A stretch of DNA of 64,000 nt from Blastocatellia bacterium (GTDB lineage Bacteria > Acidobacteriota > Blastocatellia > HR10), in assembly GCA_025055075.1 (NCBI GenBank), contig JANWYV010000045.1, positions 86,423-150,422 on the forward strand, read 5' to 3'. Position 1 is the first letter of the stretch; every line of letters starts with the position of its first letter. Shown in pieces: positions 63,505-64,000 of the stretch. The position numbers and the translations under genes are program-made. The notes under the pieces are model-generated. The model saw nothing but the letters and a program-made list of their open reading frames with translations, was not told the origin of the DNA and did no database searches.

Positions 63505-64000
63505 GTGCCGACGGTCCTGGCCAACGGCGTTCGGCTGTACTACGAGACGCACGGGACTGGGGCGCCGCTATTGCTCATCGCTGGGCTCGGCGTTGGACAC
63601 TGGATCTGGTACAAGCAAATCCCGGCGTTCTCCCCCCATTTTCACACGATCGTCTTCGATAACCGCGGGATCGGGGCCTCGGAACTGGGAGAGGCCCCCT
63701 TCACCATACGCACGCTCGCCGAGGACGCGGCTGCGCTGCTCGCCGCGCTTGGGATCGAACGCGCTCATGTCCTCGGCGCTTCGATGGGGGGATTCATCGC
63801 GCAAGAACTGGCCTTGGCTTATCCGTCGCTCGTCGAGCGACTCGTCCTCGTAAGCACGAGCTTTGGGGGACCGAACCACATCTCCGCTCCCCCCGAGCTC
63901 ATCCAAGCGTTTCTCTCGCCGGAAGGGTTGAACACGGAAGAACGCGTGCGCGCTGGCCTGCCCATCGTCTTCACGACGCGCTTCCTGGCTGAACATCCCG
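63505..64000 (+). CDS. Alpha/beta hydrolase, 3' end missing at window edge
   Basis: About 165 N-terminal codons are present. The fold is clear: LLLIAGLGVGHWIWYKQIP oxyanion region, VFDNRGIGASE, and nucleophile elbow GASMGGFIAQELA. The catalytic Asp and His would lie beyond the window. GTG 63505 is one base after the korB stop, with only a weak ribosome site, so the exact start is uncertain. Esterase, lactonase or haloperoxidase-like activities are all possible. Confidence 0.85.
   Translation, partial: MPTVLANGVRLYYETHGTGAPLLLIAGLGVGHWIWYKQIPAFSPHFHTIVFDNRGIGASELGEAPFTIRTLAEDAAALLAALGIERAHVLGASMGGFIAQELALAYPSLVERLVLVSTSFGGPNHISAPPELIQAFLSPEGLNTEERVRAGLPIVFTTRFLAEHP

Overview
The window is a gene-dense, GC-rich bacterial chromosome segment with about 60 protein genes. 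I saw no tRNA, rRNA, CRISPR array, insertion sequence or prophage. Two adjacent secreted proteins with the acidobacterial VWFA-related domain, a signal-peptide TPR protein with a carboxypeptidase-regulatory-like domain, bacillithiol genes (bshA, bshB1) and futalosine-route menaquinone genes together point to Acidobacteriota, possibly a Blastocatellia-like lineage. This is inferred from gene content only. A 2-oxoacid:ferredoxin oxidoreductase, a B12-dependent ribonucleotide reductase and ATP-driven dehydratase-activase genes suggest that anaerobic or low-oxygen metabolism matters to the organism.

Layout. 1-1956 (minus): aroB (cut by the window edge) and an M3 peptidase. 2093-8478 (plus): ubiX, a ubiA-type prenyltransferase and mqnE (menaquinone), a hypothetical gene, bshA, an endonuclease III homologue and an M24 peptidase. 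8481-10254 (minus): an orphan OmpR-type regulator, a zinc-ribbon protein and a flavin-split-barrel oxidoreductase. 10383-11829 (plus): yacG, a TlpA-like thioredoxin and a PEGA protein. 11837-27733 (minus): a long co-directional block. Its upstream half is a proteostasis run (rpoZ, dnaK, an acidic coiled-coil protein in the place grpE usually takes, a cbpA-type dnaJ, clpB, htrA, a small hypothetical gene, ftsH). It is followed by a Memo-AmmA fusion, a Vms1/baeRF-like protein, bshB1, cutA, an HU/IHF protein, a HIT protein and a TPR protein. A divergent promoter region at 27842-28010 carries two HAIR-like sites and separates this block from hspR-infA on the plus strand.

28988-34574 (plus): a TetR regulator, a perfect 26-bp palindrome overlapping a promoter, and three genes that together resemble the large fused acyl-CoA dehydratase activase proteins of anaerobes. 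34584-37640 (minus): two secreted proteins. 37872-39832 (plus): phzF-like and M20 genes. 40031-43539 (minus): two VWFA proteins and dnaB. 43671-52480 (plus): a TIG/propeller protein, an M50 protease, trpS, scpA, scpB, a pseudouridine synthase, an acyl-CoA carboxylase subunit, a PfkB kinase and a glycosyltransferase. 52455-53943 (minus): a SufR-like regulator and a VanZ-like protein. 54373-57147 (plus): nrdJ behind a promoter with two NrdR-box-like sites 31 bp apart. 57454-60399 (minus): cmk, ltaE and hemW. 60533-64000 (plus): a possible CxxCH micropeptide, korA, korB and a truncated alpha/beta hydrolase.

The most interesting parts are the HspR-type control region, the GrpE-position coiled-coil gene, the TetR/palindrome/activase cassette, an apparent AUU start for infA, the NrdR-controlled nrdJ promoter and the micropeptide ahead of korAB. 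Starts were chosen from Shine-Dalgarno spacing and family N-termini, so several differ from the longest open frame.
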